Assembly: GCA_003164255.1 (NCBI GenBank)
Contig: PLST01000190.1
Span: 5,162-12,987 of the forward strand
Length of the DNA: 7,826 nt
Origin: Acidobacteriaceae bacterium
GTDB lineage: Bacteria > Acidobacteriota > Terriglobia > Terriglobales > Acidobacteriaceae
Direction: 5' to 3'
The translations under genes and the position numbers were made by a program. Below the pieces are notes generated by a model that saw only the letters and a list, made by a program, of their open reading frames with translations, was not told where the DNA came from and searched no databases. Below are positions 6,801-7,826 of the stretch, piece after piece; positions within the stretch are counted from its first letter, which is position 1; each line of letters opens with the position of its first letter.

Positions 6801-7158
6801 CATATAGGTACCAGTCTGCTTTTGCAGTCACCTGGTTGTTGCGAAGATCGATCACCATGGCACGAACCTGGTGGCAGGAGTTGGCGGACGTGCAGTCCTG
6901 ACGGCGCTCCAGCAGCCCCTGCGCACTGTGCGCATTGAAGGTGAACAACAGGTGATCGGAATCAACAAAGCTCAGGCTCAGATTGTATCTCTCCGTGAAC
7001 CGGTTGAGCGGAGACAGGCCTGAATAGCCAACGATCGAGAGATCAACTTGCGCGTCGGGCTGAGCTGGCTTCATCTGCCCGGCTGCCCCTCTTGAATCAG
7101 CCAGACAAACTAGCACAAAAAGGCCCAACAGGGCCAAGTGTGGCCGAATCTTTGTCAT
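3883..7158 (-). CDS. Exported beta-propeller-like protein fused to an Acidobacterial VWA domain
   Basis: 1091 residues. Residues 1-28 are a signal peptide (MTKIRPHLALLGLFVLVCLA). Residues about 50-400 contain repeated strands with WD40/quinoprotein-like pieces (LLFTFNAHS, VYVLEAATGKELLE-like, YSVSPDGRRLAVVDG), suggesting a beta-propeller; C89 and C95 may form a disulphide. Residues 405-490 are a polar Ser/Thr/Asp/Glu/Pro-rich linker. From 493 the VWFA-related Acidobacterial domain (TIGR03436 type) follows: VTVDAVVTDSKGQAIKGLAKDDF, the core strand VVILLD, GRKSLIWLSGSFP, and the typical ending SSHYYLLTYSPKKQ to GYRVANRRGYYA near 906. A beta-rich tail of unknown role closes the protein. The metal-site motif reads DFLNT (578-582), not DxSxS, so classical MIDAS binding is doubtful. 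It probably acts in the periplasm or at the cell surface, perhaps in protein binding. An in-frame TAA six bases before the ATG fixes the start; GGAG lies 13 bases upstream, unusually far. Confidence 0.9.
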   Translation of the reverse strand: MTKIRPHLALLGLFVLVCLADSRGAAGQMKPAQPDAQVDLSIVGYSGLSPLNRFTERYNLSLSFVDSDHLLFTFNAHSAQGLLERRQDCTSANSCHQVRAMVIDLRNNQVTAKADWYLYDYRRYLWPMGNGRFLVRRSNNIYLVGSDLQEKLLYSSPDDLLWSGITVDRKQLILESRIQANTNKEQHEQNPNRVKIEIRDVDTLAVQKAYVAPAVVEMAPVSSGYADSVHNPVRQTWLVRFGESENQRKDLMQVRSPCKPDLLFPTDKTLLVGRCSPNDDAYSVSVFTLSGHPLWRQRWSRRQFDPAVLSSDDGSRIVAGTVSPNRDGKESAPSDDKPSWPDVQQEIRVLEAATGKELLETEAKTAFLKNENYSVSPDGRRLAVVDGTMLNLYDLPQMTTEERTRYLAMNSDAPDLNAPTASSTDETADDSPEQVSETAEKAPGSGFAAPVRTENRAPMELSTVSNQDAKSGGSGSPSSNAQDTGQAQNLPTFKVGVEEVTVDAVVTDSKGQAIKGLAKDDFQVKENEVPQELASFREYGNSAVAPAKPVASAPPPSNIFNNNDNTTADQPMVVILLDFLNTDIADQQDAIRQLTKFMRTKPAGTRFALFLLTERLEMLQGFTTDENLLLATLSSKSARPRISSELQRTDLGSLVEAFKEAAQTDPNAENSVQNLTSQQATEDASQLNRRALITTDGFAALAHYLQATPGRKSLIWLSGSFPLTFVANDKPNVDTSNLSLISRTYSDLVRKTANLLAEAHIAVYPVNARGLAVQVQPGIDEALNPSTMGLPGSAAPAIAHVSVGGTNQASSIVAPSALDQRVDQLRNDRMMVNAAMDQVASETGGKAFENTNDLTKAMQTAADLSSHYYLLTYSPKKQTHDGAFRSVKVSLDKKGYRVANRRGYYAIDQQTASAKSDLKVAINSAAMQQGLPQARQMVFAARVVPLGKPHKAANPASAGSPEAKEPLIPLQRYSVDYAIAAPELRFGNKGANHTTDLVLMAVAFGDKGTVLSQYALEAATTLNATAYKDTQIGGLRTHQEFEVPVTATSVRLGIVDVLSGHLGTLELPMPLTAPPEEVRLATRRLPPVEPN

Positions 7159-7201
7159 GATTTATAGATTACTCCGGAAGGCGCGTTGAAAGCCGCGAAT
7201 A

Positions 7202-7224
7202 CCGTCACAGCGTAACGTTGACGG
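7202..7224. promoter_or_regulatory. Operator-like inverted repeat upstream of the VWA gene
   Basis: CCGTCA (7202-7207) and TGACGG (7219-7224) are perfect inverted arms separated by 11 bases. The right arm overlaps the small palindrome AACGTT (7214-7219). It lies 44-66 bases before the ATG at 7158, where a promoter or operator would be expected. No convincing promoter boxes were found next to it, and no regulator can be named. Confidence 0.3.
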
Positions 7225-7273
7225 CCGGCTCTACCCGAGTATTAGTTGATGTAATTCTTTCTTCAGCAGTACC

Positions 7274-7305
7274 AAAAGAAATGGAGCAGACAGGCGTCTG
7301 CTCCA
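7274..7305 (-). terminator. Intrinsic terminator of nrdJ
   Basis: On the minus strand a 10-base perfect stem, TGGAGCAGAC pairing with GTCTGCTCCA (7282-7291 with 7296-7305), closes a GCCT loop and is followed by TTTCTTTT (7281-7274). It begins about 20 bases after the nrdJ stop codon. The opposite strand has no T-tract after the stem, so it acts only in the nrdJ direction. It separates nrdJ from the VWA gene, which therefore needs its own promoter. Confidence 0.87.
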
Positions 7306-7325
7306 CTAAGAGTAGGTAAAAGGAA

Positions 7326-7826
7326 CTAGCTGCAACCGCTCGTTGACCCGCAGCTCATGCAGCGGTAGCAACTGCCATTGCGCACCATGATAGCGCCGCA
7401 GGTTGAGCAGCTCGGGGCGTCACCCATCTCGTACATTTCCCGCATGGCGTCGGCTGCGTGATAAATGCCGCGGTCCTGCATTTGGGGCAGTTGCTCGGGG
7501 TGGGCCGTCGCTGACCAGGACTTGGCGTCAGGTGCAATGCCGCCGCCACCGGACTGGGTGTTGGCCTGGCCGCCGCCGCTCACCTGGTTCAGACGGCGAG
7601 CCACTTCTTCCGCCAGTTTGGCCAGATGCTGCTGCGAGGCTCCCCCTTCTTCCTCGCGCTCGTTCTCCTCAAGGATGCTCGGCGAGGCGGGCAGTTGCGG
7701 CGTCTTGGGCGCGAGGCCGGCGAACAGCGTGAGTTGCTCGCCCGACAGGAAGCGCAGGTTGAGCCAGCGGAAGATGTAGTCCATCAGGCTCTTCGCGTAG
7801 CCAATCTGCTCGTTGCCGGTCCAGCC
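7326..7826 (-). CDS. nrdJ: Vitamin B12-dependent (class II) ribonucleotide reductase, C-terminal part
   Basis: The last 166 residues of NrdJ, which reduces ribonucleotides to deoxyribonucleotides with adenosylcobalamin and needs no oxygen; it acts in the cytoplasm. The frame stays open to the window edge, so the catalytic barrel lies outside. It begins GWTGNEQIGYAKSLMDYIFRWL, the conserved helix after the barrel in this family. A charged, Gly-rich linker follows (EENEREEEGG, then SGGGQ and SGGGG). The tail is the typical cysteine-rich ribbon: CSTCG, then NGSCYRCMSCGSTSGCS at the end. In this family the tail is thought to bind zinc and to relay reducing equivalents to the active site. An apparent ATG at 7784 is internal (the M of SLMDYIF). 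A strong terminator lies just downstream. Confidence 0.88.
   Translation of the reverse strand, partial: GWTGNEQIGYAKSLMDYIFRWLNLRFLSGEQLTLFAGLAPKTPQLPASPSILEENEREEEGGASQQHLAKLAEEVARRLNQVSGGGQANTQSGGGGIAPDAKSWSATAHPEQLPQMQDRGIYHAADAMREMYEMGDAPSCSTCGAIMVRNGSCYRCMSCGSTSGCS

Noticed and set aside
7087..7158. Lipoprotein signal with Cys at residue 18 of the VWA protein
   Set aside because: The residues before the Cys read VLV, not the small residue (Gly/Ala/Ser) a lipobox requires; an ordinary signal peptide fits better.
7161..7166. TATAAA on the minus strand just before the VWA start as a -10 box
   Set aside because: It is only two bases from the ATG, so transcription would start inside the coding region, and there is no good -35 box at 17 bases.
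7218..7245. Plus-strand promoter-like boxes TTGACG, 16-base spacer, TATTAG
   Set aside because: It points away from the VWA gene into the nrdJ terminator and nrdJ antisense; no plus-strand gene follows.
7326..7784. A separate small zinc-ribbon protein starting at ATG 7784
   Set aside because: The same frame continues upstream to the window edge as GWTGNEQIGYAKSL, a conserved NrdJ segment, so 7784 is an internal methionine.

Overview
The window looks like chromosomal DNA of an Acidobacteriota bacterium, probably class Terriglobia or the Bryobacterales/Solibacter side. I infer this from gene content only. The marks are a very large TonB-dependent receptor with an N-terminal carboxypeptidase-regulatory-like domain, a VWA protein of the type named 'VWFA-related Acidobacterial domain', and a membrane-anchored winged-helix protein with malectin domains. 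The DNA is moderately GC-rich by eye. No rRNA, tRNA, CRISPR array, transposase or insertion sequence was seen.

All four genes lie on the minus strand, so they read from right to left. (1) 7826-7326: C-terminal end of a vitamin B12-dependent (class II) ribonucleotide reductase, NrdJ, with its cysteine-rich tail, followed by a strong intrinsic terminator (7274-7305). (2) 7158-3883: a 1091-residue exported protein joining an N-terminal beta-propeller-like region, an acidic/polar linker and an Acidobacterial VWA domain. (3) 3714-2179: a 511-residue protein with a cytoplasmic winged-helix DNA-binding-like domain, one membrane helix and two periplasmic malectin domains, preceded by a good sigma70-type promoter (3784-3756). 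(4) 1652 to beyond position 1: the N-terminal 550 residues of an Oar-like TonB-dependent outer-membrane receptor.

The four genes are separated by 167, 168 and about 526 bases, so they are probably separate transcription units. The NrdJ terminator cuts off the first. The most suggestive pairing is gene 3 with gene 4. Gene 3 has the layout of a one-component transmembrane regulator (ToxR/CadC type) with a carbohydrate-binding-type sensor. Gene 4 is a likely importer for large extracellular substrates and has an unusually long upstream region containing palindromes, direct repeats and a possible folded leader. A sugar-sensing regulator controlling a neighbouring TonB receptor is the main hypothesis from this window. 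It is an inference, not something the sequence proves.

Non-coding structure is concentrated in three places: 1665-2178 (upstream of the receptor), 3820-3866 (a dense cluster of perfect palindromes) and 7202-7224 (an operator-like inverted repeat upstream of the VWA gene).
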